DNA from: Pelagerythrobacter marinus
GTDB lineage: Bacteria; Pseudomonadota; Alphaproteobacteria; Sphingomonadales; Sphingomonadaceae
NCBI RefSeq assembly: GCF_009827515.1
Contig: NZ_WTYO01000001.1
Location: 601,501 to 665,500, forward strand
Direction: 5' to 3'
Length of the DNA: 64,000 bases
The position numbers were made by a program, and so were the translations under genes. The notes under the pieces are model-generated. The model was given only the letters and a program-made list of their open reading frames with translations. It did not search any database and was not told the origin of the DNA. Below, piece after piece: positions 40,862 to 51,292 of the stretch (its first letter is position 1; every line of letters starts with the position of its first letter).

Positions 40862-43168
40862 TCAGGCGAGCGTGACGAAGCTGTCGATGACCCGTTTCGT
40901 CCCGGCCTGTTCGAACGCGATTTCGAGCCGGTTGCCTTCCTGCCCCGTCACCGTGCCATAGCCGAACTTGTCGTGGAACACGCGCTGGCCGACCGTCACG
41001 TCGGTGCGCGGCTTGGCGGCGAAGCTGGCGGCGCTGCGGGTGGTTTCGCGCACCCGCCGCGGCGTCGCGTCGTAACCGGTCGAAAGCGCCCGCTGCCAGC
41101 CGGGGCCGCGGCTGCCCGAGCGCTCGGGCCGGCTCGTCGCGACGTGGGCGAACGGGTCTTCGCGCTCGCTCATGCCCGCGCGCCATAGCGATGCGCCCCC
41201 GGTCAGCGTCGTTTCCTCCTCCACATGGTCGGCCGGCAACTCGCCGACGAAACGGCTCGGTATGCTGCTGGTCCACTGGCCGTAGATCCGCCGGTTGGCC
41301 GCGTGCAGGATCGTGCAGCGCCGCCGGGCGCGGGTGATCGCGACATAGGCCAGCCGGCGTTCCTCCTCCAGGCTGGCGAGGCCGCCTTCGTCGAGCGCGC
41401 GCTGCGAGGGGAAGACCCCCTCTTCCCAGCCGGGCAGGAAGACATTGTCGAACTCCAGCCCCTTGGCCGCGTGGATCGTCATGATGGTGACTTTCTCTCT
41501 GTCGTCGCCGGCCTCGTTGTCCATCACGAGGCTGACGTGTTCGAGGAAGTCGCCCAGCGTCTCGTATTCCTCCATCGCGCGGGCGAGTTCGGACAGGTTC
41601 TCCAGCCGGCCCGATGCCTCGGCGGTCTTCTCGGCCTGGAGCATGGCGTTGTAGCCGGTTTCCTCCAGCACGGTGCGCAGCAGCTCGGCCGGGGTCGCTT
41701 TCTCCGCCTGTTCGCGCCAGGCGAGGAACTGGCGCATCAGCCCGCCGATCGTGTTCGCCGCGCGGGCCGGCAATTCGTCGCTGTCGGCCAGTTGCAGCGT
41801 TGCCGCGGCCAGCGGCAGGCCCGTGCGGCGCGCGTGCTGGTGCATCTTTTCCAGCGTCTTGGCGCCGAGCCCGCGCTTGGGCTGGTTGTAGATCCGTTCG
41901 AAGGCGAGATCGTCCTGCGGCTGGGCGATGACCCGCAGATAGGCCAGCGCGTCGCGGATCTCCGCCCGTTCGTAGAACCGGAAACCGCCGACGATGCGGT
42001 AGTTCAGGCCGATCTGGATGAAGCGGTCTTCGAACTCGCGCGTCTGGTACTGGGCCCTGACGAGGATCGCGATACGGTCGAGCGGGGCGCCTTCGCGCTC
42101 CAGCCGCTCGATCTCTTCCCCCACGCGGCGCGCTTCCTCGGGCGCGTCCCACACGCCGATCACGCGGACCTTGTCGCCGCCGTCCACCTCGGTCCACAGG
42201 CTCTTGCCCAGCCGCTGGCTATTGGCATCGATCAGGCCCGAGGCGGCCCCGAGGATATGCGGGGTGGAGCGATAGTTCTGTTCCAGCCGGACGACGTGGG
42301 CGCCCGGAAAATCCTTCTCGAAGCGCAGGATATTGGCGACTTCGGCCCCGCGCCAGGAATAGATCGACTGGTCGTCGTCGCCCACGACGCAGATGTTCTT
42401 GCGCTCCTGCGCGAGAAGGCGCAGCCAGAGGTACTGGACCTGGTTGGTATCCTGGTACTCGTCCACCAGGATATATTTGAAGCGCTGCTGGTAATGGGCG
42501 AGCACGTCGCGTTCGCGCCGAAAGACGTTGAGCATGTGCAGCAGCAGGTCGCCGAAGTCGCAGGCGTTCAGCGCTTTCAGCCGGTCCTGATAGAGGCGAT
42601 AGAACTGCTGCCCGCGGCCGTTGGCGTAACCCTCGTTCTCCACCGCGTCGAGATCCTCGGGGTTCAGGCCCTTGTTCTTCCACCGGTCGATCAGGCCGGC
42701 GAGCTGGCGCGCGGGCCAGCGCTTCTCATCGAGGTCGTTGTCCGCGATCAGCTGCTTGAGTAGGCGCAACTGGTCGTCGGTGTCGATGATCGTGTAGTTC
42801 GATTGCAGGCCCACCAGTTCGGCATGGCGGCGCAGCATTTTTGCGCCGATCGAATGGAACGTGCCGAGCCAGGGCATCCCCTCGACGGCTTCGCCCAGGT
42901 GGTGGGCCACGCGCTCGCGCATTTCGCGCGCGGCCTTGTTGGTGAAAGTGACGCAGAGGATCTCGCTCGGCCAGGCGCGCCTCGTCGCGACGAGATGTGC
43001 AAGGCGCGCGGTAAGCGCCGCGGTCTTGCCGGTGCCGGCCCCAGCCAGCATCAGCACGGGCCCTTCCGTGGTCAGCACGGCTTCCCGCTGGGGCGCGTTA
43101 AGTCGCGCTGCGTAAAGGGGAATTTCGCCGTCGTCGGCGTGTTCGGGGGCAAGCGGGGATGGGGGCAT
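40862..43168 (-). CDS. UvrD/PcrA-type DNA helicase
   Basis: A 768-residue superfamily-1 helicase that unwinds DNA in repair and replication restart. Motifs run in order: LAGAGTGKTAALTAR (I), VTFTNKAAREM (Ia), LVDEYQDTNQ (II), GDDDQSIYSWRGAE (III), LEQNYRS (IV), MTIHAAKGLEF (V) and VAITRARRR (VI). The C-terminal VGQRVFHDKFGYGTV is the RNA-polymerase-binding Tudor-like end seen in PcrA/UvrD. Start at 43168. Confidence 0.93.
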   Translation of the reverse strand: MPPSPLAPEHADDGEIPLYAARLNAPQREAVLTTEGPVLMLAGAGTGKTAALTARLAHLVATRRAWPSEILCVTFTNKAAREMRERVAHHLGEAVEGMPWLGTFHSIGAKMLRRHAELVGLQSNYTIIDTDDQLRLLKQLIADNDLDEKRWPARQLAGLIDRWKNKGLNPEDLDAVENEGYANGRGQQFYRLYQDRLKALNACDFGDLLLHMLNVFRRERDVLAHYQQRFKYILVDEYQDTNQVQYLWLRLLAQERKNICVVGDDDQSIYSWRGAEVANILRFEKDFPGAHVVRLEQNYRSTPHILGAASGLIDANSQRLGKSLWTEVDGGDKVRVIGVWDAPEEARRVGEEIERLEREGAPLDRIAILVRAQYQTREFEDRFIQIGLNYRIVGGFRFYERAEIRDALAYLRVIAQPQDDLAFERIYNQPKRGLGAKTLEKMHQHARRTGLPLAAATLQLADSDELPARAANTIGGLMRQFLAWREQAEKATPAELLRTVLEETGYNAMLQAEKTAEASGRLENLSELARAMEEYETLGDFLEHVSLVMDNEAGDDREKVTIMTIHAAKGLEFDNVFLPGWEEGVFPSQRALDEGGLASLEEERRLAYVAITRARRRCTILHAANRRIYGQWTSSIPSRFVGELPADHVEEETTLTGGASLWRAGMSEREDPFAHVATSRPERSGSRGPGWQRALSTGYDATPRRVRETTRSAASFAAKPRTDVTVGQRVFHDKFGYGTVTGQEGNRLEIAFEQAGTKRVIDSFVTLA

Positions 43169-43278
43169 GATCGCGTGAACAACTAGAGAACGGCCGCCCC
43201 ACGCGCAAGGGGCAGGGCGGAACTGGCCCCCGGCTGCGGCGTATGTGGGGTGTACACGAACAGCAGGAGAATGCTCCG

Positions 43279-43875
43279 ATGCAGAAGACGATACTGGCCG
43301 GCACGGCCGCCGCCCTTGCCCTTGCACTTCCCGCCGCCGCGAGTGCGCAGGACGTGGCCGCCGGCGCCGAAGTGGAAACGACGGTCGAGATGGATGCGAA
43401 CCAGCAGGCGGCCTATGACGCCTGGCCTGCCGATCGCCGCGCGGCCTACGATGCATGGTCGCCGGACCTGCAGGTCTATTTCTGGAGCCTGACGCCGGCC
43501 CAGCAGCGCGGCTGGTGGGCGCTGACCGACGAGCAGCGCGCGCGGGTCTACGCGATGACGCCGCAGCAGCGCAGCACGGCCTGGGCGCAGATCGCGGCGC
43601 AGATGGGCGGCACGGCCGCCACGCGCAACCCGTCCGCGAACACCGCCGCCGCCGCGTCGGCCAGCGGCAACATGCGCTTCGTGCAGAGCACGATGGTCCA
43701 GGACGCCCCGCCGCCGGCGGAGGAATACCCGGTCTGCGGCGCGCAGATCCAGGACAACTGCATCAACCCGCGCGAGGCGGGCAAGAACTACGGCAACGTG
43801 CCGCTCGACTACTGGCCGGGCCGCCCGGCGAGCGAGATCGACGGTCCGCTGCCGGCGCAGAGGCCGAACGACTGA
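43279..43875 (+). CDS. Secreted YDAWP-repeat protein A
   Basis: A 198-residue protein with a signal peptide (ILAGTAAALALALPAAASA) and AGGAG ribosome site. The mature part has two consecutive degenerate motifs of the form YDAWPxxxxxAYDAWSP, followed by LQVYFWSLTPAQQRGWWALT, and a Cys-containing C-terminal segment (CGAQIQDNCINPREAG). It is paralogous to the next gene. Probable periplasmic or surface protein of unknown role. Confidence 0.7.
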   Translation: MQKTILAGTAAALALALPAAASAQDVAAGAEVETTVEMDANQQAAYDAWPADRRAAYDAWSPDLQVYFWSLTPAQQRGWWALTDEQRARVYAMTPQQRSTAWAQIAAQMGGTAATRNPSANTAAAASASGNMRFVQSTMVQDAPPPAEEYPVCGAQIQDNCINPREAGKNYGNVPLDYWPGRPASEIDGPLPAQRPND

Positions 43876-44300
43876 GACTGACCGACCTCGGCCCGCCGCG
43901 GCCGGGCGACGAGGGCGAGGCCGGGCAACCGGGCTCGCCCTTCGCATGTCCGGGATGAGCCGCGGGGTGGTGGAGGCGCCGCGGGCGGGGTTGGGTGGGT
44001 TCCTGCTTTCGCAGAAACGCGGGTGCGCGGTGGAGCAAAATGGGGATTGGCCCGCCAGGGCGCGTCGGCTGTTCGCGCGCGCGCGACGGCGCCTTTGGCA
44101 GGCCAATGACACCCGTTTGTGACGTCCTGCCCTGTTTTCGACACATTTGCCGCCAGCCCGTGCGCGGCGGGCGATAGCGGGGCCGGGGCCCGGCTTGCCC
44201 CCTCCCGCCGCGCTCCCCACGCTCGGGGTAATCCCGGCCAGGGGACCAAAAGGCCAGGAGCAGTTCGCGTTCGTCATTCGGCAATCGAAGGAGAATCGCA
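43876..44300. other. Intergenic region with REP-like palindrome and long inverted repeat
   Basis: No gene seen. A TTCCTGCTTTCGCAG palindrome-like stretch at about 44,000 resembles interspersed repeats common in sphingomonads. Farther on, 44,046-44,067 and 44,085-44,107 form an imperfect inverted repeat (ATTGGCC... and ...GGCCAAT ends). Confidence 0.5.
44046..44107. repeat. Imperfect inverted repeat (about 22-bp arms)
   Basis: Left arm ATTGGCCCGCCAGGGCGCGT..., right arm ending GCCTTTGGCAGGCCAAT; the tips ATTGGCC/GGCCAAT are perfect. Could be a small palindromic mobile repeat or a structured RNA. Confidence 0.5.
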
Positions 44301-44705
44301 ATGCGTATCAGAAATGTCCTCCCCGCCGTCGCCGTGCTGGCGATCGCGTCTGCCCCCGCGCTCGCCCAGGATGCGCCCGCTGGCCCGATGCCTCCCGGCG
44401 CGACGGCCGAAGTGGGTGCCGAGGCGACGCTGACGGCCGATCAGCAGGCGCAGTACGACGCCTGGCCGCCCGCCCAGCAGGCGCAGTTCGATGCCTGGCC
44501 GGCCGAGACGCAGGCCTATTTCTGGTCGCTCACCGGCGATCGCCAGGAGCTGTTCTGGCGCCTGGCGGACAGCGACAAGGTCACGCTGGCCGGGCTCCCG
44601 GCGGAACAGCAGGACCGGGCATGGGCGCAGATCGAGGCGCAGGTCGCCGGCGGCACGGTCGCCGGAACACCCGATGACGACGGGGCCGGCGAAACCCCGA
44701 TGTAA
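44301..44705 (+). CDS. Secreted YDAWP-repeat protein B
   Basis: A 134-residue paralogue of the upstream gene: signal peptide (LPAVAVLAIASAPALAQ), then AQYDAWPPAQQAQFDAWPAE and TQAYFWSLTGDRQELFWRL, aligning block for block with protein A but lacking its Cys-rich C-terminus. Strong GAAGGAG ribosome site. Unknown role. Confidence 0.7.
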   Translation: MRIRNVLPAVAVLAIASAPALAQDAPAGPMPPGATAEVGAEATLTADQQAQYDAWPPAQQAQFDAWPAETQAYFWSLTGDRQELFWRLADSDKVTLAGLPAEQQDRAWAQIEAQVAGGTVAGTPDDDGAGETPM

Positions 44706-44712
44706 GGAACAG

Positions 44713-44749
44713 GACGGCGCGGACCGGTAACGCCCGGTTCCGCGCCGTC
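44713..44749. terminator. Strong hairpin between convergent genes
   Basis: GACGGCGCGGA pairs with TCCGCGCCGTC, extended by CCGG/CCGG, around TAACG. It lies between the stops of the secreted protein B gene and rsmD and may serve both strands. Confidence 0.6.
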
Positions 44750-45295
44750 ACCCCGGGTCGGCGAGGCGGAGCAAAGTCAGCTTCGCCTTGCCGACTTTGC
44801 GTTCGGCCTCCACGGCCAGGCCCTTGACCGCGACCGTTTCCTTCGCGCCCGTTTCCACCGCGATCCAGGTGGCATCGCCGATCCAGCCCAGCCGCAGCAT
44901 CCGGTCGAGCGCCACGCTACCAGCCCCGGTGTCATAGGGCGGATCGAGGAGGAGCAGGTCCGGCGCGCTCTCGGCCGGGCCGAGCGACAGGACCGATCCC
45001 GGGCGCACCGTGCTTCGCCCGCGCGCGCCCAGTTCAGCGATATTGGCGCGGATGGCCTTGAGCGCGGCCTCGTCCTGCTCGACGAAGAGGCAGTGGCCGG
45101 CCCCGCGCGACAGGGCCTCCAGCCCCAGCGCGCCGGACCCGGCGAAGAGGTCCGCCACCTGCAGTTCGGCAAAATCGCCCAGCCGACTGGCCAGCATCGA
45201 GAACAGGGTTTCACGGGTCCGGTCGGCAGTGGGACGGGTTTCGCCGCCCTTCGGCGCAACCAGCCGGCGGCCGCGCCATTCGCCGGCGATGATCC

Positions 45296-45299
<4 letters not shown>
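44748..45299 (-). CDS. rsmD: 16S rRNA (guanine(966)-N(2))-methyltransferase RsmD
   Basis: A 183-residue class I methyltransferase. MRIIAGEWRGRRL is the diagnostic start, VADLFAGSGALGLEAL binds S-adenosylmethionine, and LLLLDPPYD is the catalytic N-methylation motif. It modifies G966 in the small subunit. Its ATG overlaps the pseudouridine synthase stop. Confidence 0.93.
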
Positions 45300-46051
<752 letters not shown>

Positions 46052-46068
46052 GCGGCGCGCCTACGCGC

Positions 46069-47232
46069 TCAATTGGCTGCGCGCAACGCCTCCTCCACCG
46101 TTTCGTGGAACCGCCGGATGCCGCCTTCGAGCGTCCCGAGCGTGAGTTCGGGCACCGCTCCGGTCGCCAGCCCCTGCTGCCCCAGTTCGGCGGCGCGGAA
46201 ATCCTCGCTGGCGAAAACGCCCCCGTCGAGCAGGGCCCAGCTGCGTTCCCAGTGATCGCGCGCCTTGTCGGTCGCGGGATGTTCGGGGATGAGCATGAAG
46301 TCTTCCACCAGCGTGCGATCGTGGGCCTGCGGCATCATCGTCATCACGTTGACGTAGTCGGGGCTGGGAATGATCAGCGCACCGGGAATCAGCTGGTAGG
46401 CGAACGTGACCACGCGGCGCAGTGCGGCCATGTCGGTCAGGTCGACGTCCTCCATCTCCTCCAGCCGGCCGACGGCGGAGCGGGCATGCGGCCCGACCAT
46501 GTCGCCCGATGTCACCCCGTCCTTGAAGAACGGCCCAATCGTCTGGGCGTGGAGCCTGGTGACGTGATAGCTTTCGAGGAAGGCATCCATGATGAGCTTC
46601 CAGTTCGCCGCCACCTCGTGGGTCTTGCGGCGAAACAGGACGTGGTCGCCCATGCCCAGCGCGTCGAAATCCTCCCCCAGCTTTTCCGCGTCGGTGAAAT
46701 CGGCGGTTTCCTCCTGCGGGCAGAACCAGATCAGCCCGCCGGTCTCGCGGCTGGGCAGCTCCACCAGCCCCATCGCCCCCTTGTCGAGACCGGGGAAAGT
46801 ATCGGGACGGGGCAGGGCGAGCAGCCGGCCGTCCACCGCGTAAGTCCACGCGTGGTAGGGGCACACGAGCCGCTTCTGGCACAGCGGCTCCGTCCCTTCG
46901 ACCAGTCGCGTCCCGCGGTGGCGGCAGACGTTCAGGAACACGTGCGCCTTGCCTTCGCCGTCGCGGGTTATCAGCAGCGGCCGGCCGGTGGCATCGTGCG
47001 GCGCCGCCATGCCCGCATCGGGCAGCAGCGCCGACGGCGCGAGGATCTGCGGCAGGCGGTCGTAGATCGCGCTCTTCTCCCGCTGGAAATGCCCGGCATC
47101 GGTATAGACGCTGGCCGGGACCCGGGCGACGCCCGGTTCGGCCCGCGTTTCCCCGCCGGCGATCGCGCGGGCGAGCGCCAGCATTCCATCGGTCGGGCGG
47201 CGTGCGGGGTGTTTGGTGTCGATAGTTGTCAT
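46069..47232 (-). CDS. Rieske oxygenase alpha subunit
   Basis: A 387-residue ring-hydroxylating-type oxygenase. The [2Fe-2S] site is CRHRGTRLVEG...CPYHAWTYAVDG, and the mononuclear iron ligands lie around ESYHVTRLH in the centre with an Asp near the C-terminus. The substrate may be an aromatic compound, betaine-like amine or sterol; it cannot be told. No reductase or beta subunit gene is adjacent. Confidence 0.88.
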   Translation of the reverse strand: MTTIDTKHPARRPTDGMLALARAIAGGETRAEPGVARVPASVYTDAGHFQREKSAIYDRLPQILAPSALLPDAGMAAPHDATGRPLLITRDGEGKAHVFLNVCRHRGTRLVEGTEPLCQKRLVCPYHAWTYAVDGRLLALPRPDTFPGLDKGAMGLVELPSRETGGLIWFCPQEETADFTDAEKLGEDFDALGMGDHVLFRRKTHEVAANWKLIMDAFLESYHVTRLHAQTIGPFFKDGVTSGDMVGPHARSAVGRLEEMEDVDLTDMAALRRVVTFAYQLIPGALIIPSPDYVNVMTMMPQAHDRTLVEDFMLIPEHPATDKARDHWERSWALLDGGVFASEDFRAAELGQQGLATGAVPELTLGTLEGGIRRFHETVEEALRAAN

Positions 47233-47303
47233 GGTGCCTGTTCCTGGCCCTTTCCCGGCGCTAGTGTCGCAAAAATTCGGGTTGAACGGAAGGACGTTAG
47301 GGA

Positions 47304-49040
47304 ATGGCCGCGGTGGCAGGGAACAAGAAGAAGATCTCCGCCTGGCGCGCGCTCGGCATGGCGCTGGGCGACCGCAAGACCGCCTTCATGCTCCTGTTCG
47401 GCTTCGCCAGCGGGCTGCCCTTCGCGCTGTTCCTGGGCACGCTGTTCGCCTGGCTGACCGAGGCTGAGGTCGATCTGGAAACGATGGGCATCTTCTCGCT
47501 GATCGGGCTCGCCTATGCGTTCCAGTTCCTGTGGTCGCCGCTGATCGACAAGGTCAACATACCGCTGCTGCGGCGGCTGGGGCGGCGCAAGCAGTGGATC
47601 GTGCCGATGCAGCTGGCGCTTGGCGCGATCCTCGTCACGATGAGCCTGCTCGAACCGCGCACGCAGCTCGGCTGGTTCAGCCTGCTCGCCGGGATCGGCG
47701 CTTTCGCCAGCGCCACGCAGGACATCGCGATCAACGCCTGGCGGATCGACGTGGCGGACGAGCGCGCGACGATCGACATTCTCTCCACCGTCTACCAGAT
47801 GGGCTATCGCCTGTCCTCGCTCGTGGGCGGGGCGCTGGGCCTGATCATCGCGGCGCGGATCGGCTGGCCGGAAACCTACGCCCTGATGGGGGCGATCCTG
47901 CTCGGGGTGGGCTTCATCGGGCTCTGGGCGCCCAATTCGGGCGAAAATGCCGCCGATGTCGTGACCGAGAGCGAACGGCAGGTGCGCGCGCTTCGCCGGG
48001 CGGGCGAACTGGCGCCGGCGGTCCGCAACCGTGCGCTGGCGCTCGTCGCCCTGCTCTGGGCCGCGGCGATCGGCATCGTGCTCGCCTTCATGGTGATGTC
48101 GATGACCTATGCGCCGGAAGACCGGCCGAACCCGACCGAGTTCACGCTCAACATCGGGCCGTGGATCATCGTCGCCACGATCATCCTGCCGGCGCTGATC
48201 GCGGGCTGGCTCGCGTCGAAGAAGAATCGCGGCGAACACCTGCTGGCGGCCGACGAGGCGCCGGCGCGCGGCGGGGCCTATGTCCTCGACCACCTCTATC
48301 GCGCGCTCGTGCTGCCGCTGGTCGAATTCGTCGGCCGGATGGGCTGGTCGCTGGTTCTGATCCTTGCCGTGGTGCTGACCTATCGCATCTGCGACGCGAT
48401 CTGGGGCACCTTCGCCTATCCCTTCTACCTCGGCGAGCTGGCCTATACGAACGACGATGTGGCCTTCGCCTCGAAGTTCTTCGGCGTGGGGGCGATCATC
48501 GCCGGGCTGGCGCTCGGCGGGCTGATGCTCACGGCGCTGGGCCGGATGGCGACCCTGCTGATCGGCGGCGTCCTCGCCGCGCTGACCAACCTGCTCTATG
48601 CCGACATGGCGATCGGCGGGCACAACATGCAGGCCTTCAGCGACGCGGTCGGCTTTACCTACCTGATCGAACAGGTGCCGGGGATCGGCGATGCCGCGCT
48701 GGCCAAGCTGACGATCACCGTCGCATTCGAAAATCTCGCGATCGGCATTGCCGGGGCGGCCTATGTCGCCTGGCTTTCCTCGATCGTGTCGAAGAAGTTC
48801 AGCGCCGTGCAATATGCGCTCCTGTCATCGTTGACCCTGCTGGTCGGAACGCTCGGGCGCGGCGCGCTGGGCGAGATGATCGAGGAACAGGGCTATTTCG
48901 ACGTCTTCATCCTCACGACCTGGATCGGGCTGGGCGCGGCGGTGCTCGTGTGTTTCGAATGGTGGCGCCAGAGCCGGATGAAGGATGCGGCCGGGGTGAT
49001 CGCGCCCGAGGCGGGCCAGGCGGCGCAGCCGGCCGAATGA
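47304..49040 (+). CDS. ampG: AmpG-type muropeptide/MFS transporter
   Basis: A 578-residue inner-membrane permease with at least 12 hydrophobic helices. LFGFASGLPFALFLGTLFAWL and SATQDIAINAWRID are typical of AmpG, which imports anhydromuropeptides for cell-wall recycling. It is somewhat longer than E. coli AmpG (491) owing to an extended central region. Divergent from the Rieske gene. Confidence 0.85.
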   Translation: MAAVAGNKKKISAWRALGMALGDRKTAFMLLFGFASGLPFALFLGTLFAWLTEAEVDLETMGIFSLIGLAYAFQFLWSPLIDKVNIPLLRRLGRRKQWIVPMQLALGAILVTMSLLEPRTQLGWFSLLAGIGAFASATQDIAINAWRIDVADERATIDILSTVYQMGYRLSSLVGGALGLIIAARIGWPETYALMGAILLGVGFIGLWAPNSGENAADVVTESERQVRALRRAGELAPAVRNRALALVALLWAAAIGIVLAFMVMSMTYAPEDRPNPTEFTLNIGPWIIVATIILPALIAGWLASKKNRGEHLLAADEAPARGGAYVLDHLYRALVLPLVEFVGRMGWSLVLILAVVLTYRICDAIWGTFAYPFYLGELAYTNDDVAFASKFFGVGAIIAGLALGGLMLTALGRMATLLIGGVLAALTNLLYADMAIGGHNMQAFSDAVGFTYLIEQVPGIGDAALAKLTITVAFENLAIGIAGAAYVAWLSSIVSKKFSAVQYALLSSLTLLVGTLGRGALGEMIEEQGYFDVFILTTWIGLGAAVLVCFEWWRQSRMKDAAGVIAPEAGQAAQPAE

Positions 49041-49056
49041 TGTCGCCGCGCGCCGG

Positions 49057-50346
49057 CTAGTCCGGCCGCTCGCCGTTCAGGCGCAGGACCTCGCCCGCGA
49101 GGTAGAGTGAACCCGCGACAAGGACCGGCAGGCCGTCGGCGGGCAGCGCGTCGAGCGCCGCCGGCACGTCGCGCGCGGCCCGGGCCCGGGCGCCGAAGGC
49201 TTCTGCCGGGTGGTGATCGTGGCCGGGAACCGGCACGGCGGTGAGGCTGGCGATGCTGCCTTGCAGCGGGCCGGTCAGAGCCGCGGGGTCCTTCCCCTCG
49301 ATCATGCCGAGCACGAGGTGGAGCCGCCGGCCCGCGAAATGCCGCGCCAGGATCGCACCTGCGCTGGGATTGTGTCCGCCGTCCAGCCAGACCTCGCGCT
49401 CGCCGGCCAGCGGGCCCGCGGCGAGGCGCTGCAGCCGTGCGGGCCAGGTCGCCGCGCGAATGCCCTGCGCCATCGCCTCGGGCGATACCGGCACCGCGCC
49501 CTGGTGCCGCAACATGGCCACCGCGAGCGCGGCATTTTCCGGCTGGTGGGGGCCGGGCAGGGCGGGCAGCGGCAGGTCGAGCGACCCCGCCTCGTCCGAA
49601 TACCGCAGGGCGTCGTCGTCGGCGCCTGCCTGCCAGTGGCGACCGCGCATGGCCAGCACGGCGCCGGTGCGCTGCGCGGCGCGTTCCACTTCCTCTGCCG
49701 CTTCGCCGGGGTAGGCCTGCGTCACCAGCGGCGACCCGGGCTTGGCGATACCGGCTTTCTCGAACGCGATCCGGGCGAGCGGCAGGGTGGGGGTGCCTTC
49801 CTCGGGCGCGAGAAGGAAGCGTTCATGGTCGATCCCGAGCGCGGCGATGCCGCAGGCGGCGGGGCGGGGGACGACGTTGGTGGCATCGAACCGTCCGCCC
49901 AGGCCGACCTCGATCACGCAGGCATCGGCAGCGAGGCGGGCGAACGCGGTGAAGGCGGCGGCGATCGTCACTTCGAAGAAGCTCGGCCGCAAGTCCTCGC
50001 CCGCGTCGAGCACCTCGCACAGCAGCGCCGCCAGCCGCGCATCGGCGATCAGCGAGCCGGCGATCCGGATCCGTTCGTTGTAGCGCACGAGATGGGGGCT
50101 GGTGGTGGCGTGGACCCGCAGGCCCTGCGCCTCCAGCATCGCGCGCAGGAAGGCGCATGTCGATCCCTTGCCGTTCGTCCCCGCGACGTGGAACACCGGC
50201 GGCAGGGCCAGGTGCGGATCGCCCAGCCGTGCGAGAAGCGCGCGGATCGTGTCGAGGCCGAGGCGGCCCTGCGGCACGCTGAGCGCCGCGAGACGGTCGA
50301 GCTGGGCCTGCACCGCCGGGTCGGCGGAACTGCCGAAATCCCTCAT
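49057..50346 (-). CDS. folC: Dihydrofolate/folylpolyglutamate synthase
   Basis: A 429-residue Mur-ligase-family enzyme adding glutamates to folate. HVAGTNGKGSTCAFL is the ATP site, TTSPHLVRYNERI the folate loop, and EVGLGGRFDATNV a conserved block. It follows accD in the same direction, a common arrangement in proteobacteria. Confidence 0.93.
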   Translation of the reverse strand: MRDFGSSADPAVQAQLDRLAALSVPQGRLGLDTIRALLARLGDPHLALPPVFHVAGTNGKGSTCAFLRAMLEAQGLRVHATTSPHLVRYNERIRIAGSLIADARLAALLCEVLDAGEDLRPSFFEVTIAAAFTAFARLAADACVIEVGLGGRFDATNVVPRPAACGIAALGIDHERFLLAPEEGTPTLPLARIAFEKAGIAKPGSPLVTQAYPGEAAEEVERAAQRTGAVLAMRGRHWQAGADDDALRYSDEAGSLDLPLPALPGPHQPENAALAVAMLRHQGAVPVSPEAMAQGIRAATWPARLQRLAAGPLAGEREVWLDGGHNPSAGAILARHFAGRRLHLVLGMIEGKDPAALTGPLQGSIASLTAVPVPGHDHHPAEAFGARARAARDVPAALDALPADGLPVLVAGSLYLAGEVLRLNGERPD

Positions 50347-50371
50347 CCGCTCCCCCTCTCGGGGGAAATCA

Positions 50372-51220
50372 CTAGGCCGCCGCCCTTGGCTGGAGATAGT
50401 CGAGCAGGCTCGCCAGCGTGCCCCGCAGCTCGTGCCGCCCGACCACCATGTCCACCATGCCGTGCTTGTGCAGGTACTCGGCGCGCTGGAACCCCTCGGG
50501 CAGCTTCTCGCGGATCGTGTCCTGGATCACGCGCTGGCCGGCAAAGCCGATCAGGGCGCCCGGCTCGGCGATATGAACGTCGCCCAGCATGGCGTAGCTG
50601 GCCGTCACGCCGCCGGTCGTGGGATCGGTGAGCAGCACGATATAGGGCAGCCCGGCTTCCTTCAGGCGCCGCGTCATCACGGTCGCCTTGGGCATCTGCA
50701 TCAGCGACAGGATACCTTCCTGCATCCGCGCGCCGCCGGCGGCGGTGGCCACGATATAGGCGCACTTGCGCGTCAGGGCGCGCTGGGCCCCCTGGCAGAA
50801 GGCCGTGCCCACGGCCATGCCCATGCTGCCGCCCATGAAGCCGAAATCCTGCACGCCGACGACCGCCGGGTGCCCTTCGATCGCGCCCGAACCCACGGTG
50901 AAGGCGTCGCGATGCGGGTTCTTCGCCCGCGCCTGCTTCAGCCGGTCGGTATATTTCTTCGAATCGCGGAACTTCAGCGGGTCTTCCGCGACCTCCGGCT
51001 GGGGCAGCACTTCGTAGCCTTCGTCGAGCAGCTGCCGCAGCCGCTCGTCGGCCCCGATCCGGCCGTGGTGGCCGCAACGCGGGCAGACCCGCAAGTTTTC
51101 CTCGTACTCGCGGGTGAACAGCATCTCGGAACAGCCGGGGCACTTGACCCACAGCGTTTCCTCGGTCGAGCGCTTGGCCACGAAGGGCAGCGAATTTCGT
51201 ACGCGGGTGAACCAGTTCAT
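50372..51220 (-). CDS. accD: Acetyl-CoA carboxylase carboxyltransferase subunit beta
   Basis: A 282-residue subunit transferring CO2 to acetyl-CoA for fatty-acid synthesis. The N-terminal zinc ribbon is [20 protein letters not shown] plus PRCGHHG, followed by the crotonase-like core ([26 protein letters not shown]). Lies between trpA and folC, a frequent neighbourhood. Confidence 0.95.
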   Translation of the reverse strand: MNWFTRVRNSLPFVAKRSTEETLWVKCPGCSEMLFTREYEENLRVCPRCGHHGRIGADERLRQLLDEGYEVLPQPEVAEDPLKFRDSKKYTDRLKQARAKNPHRDAFTVGSGAIEGHPAVVGVQDFGFMGGSMGMAVGTAFCQGAQRALTRKCAYIVATAAGGARMQEGILSLMQMPKATVMTRRLKEAGLPYIVLLTDPTTGGVTASYAMLGDVHIAEPGALIGFAGQRVIQDTIREKLPEGFQRAEYLHKHGMVDMVVGRHELRGTLASLLDYLQPRAAA

Positions 51221-51292
51221 GGGCAGGGCCTATAGTCGTCCTGAACGAAACCTCAAAGCATCGTCGTCCCCGCGGGCGGCGGGGGCCGCGCG

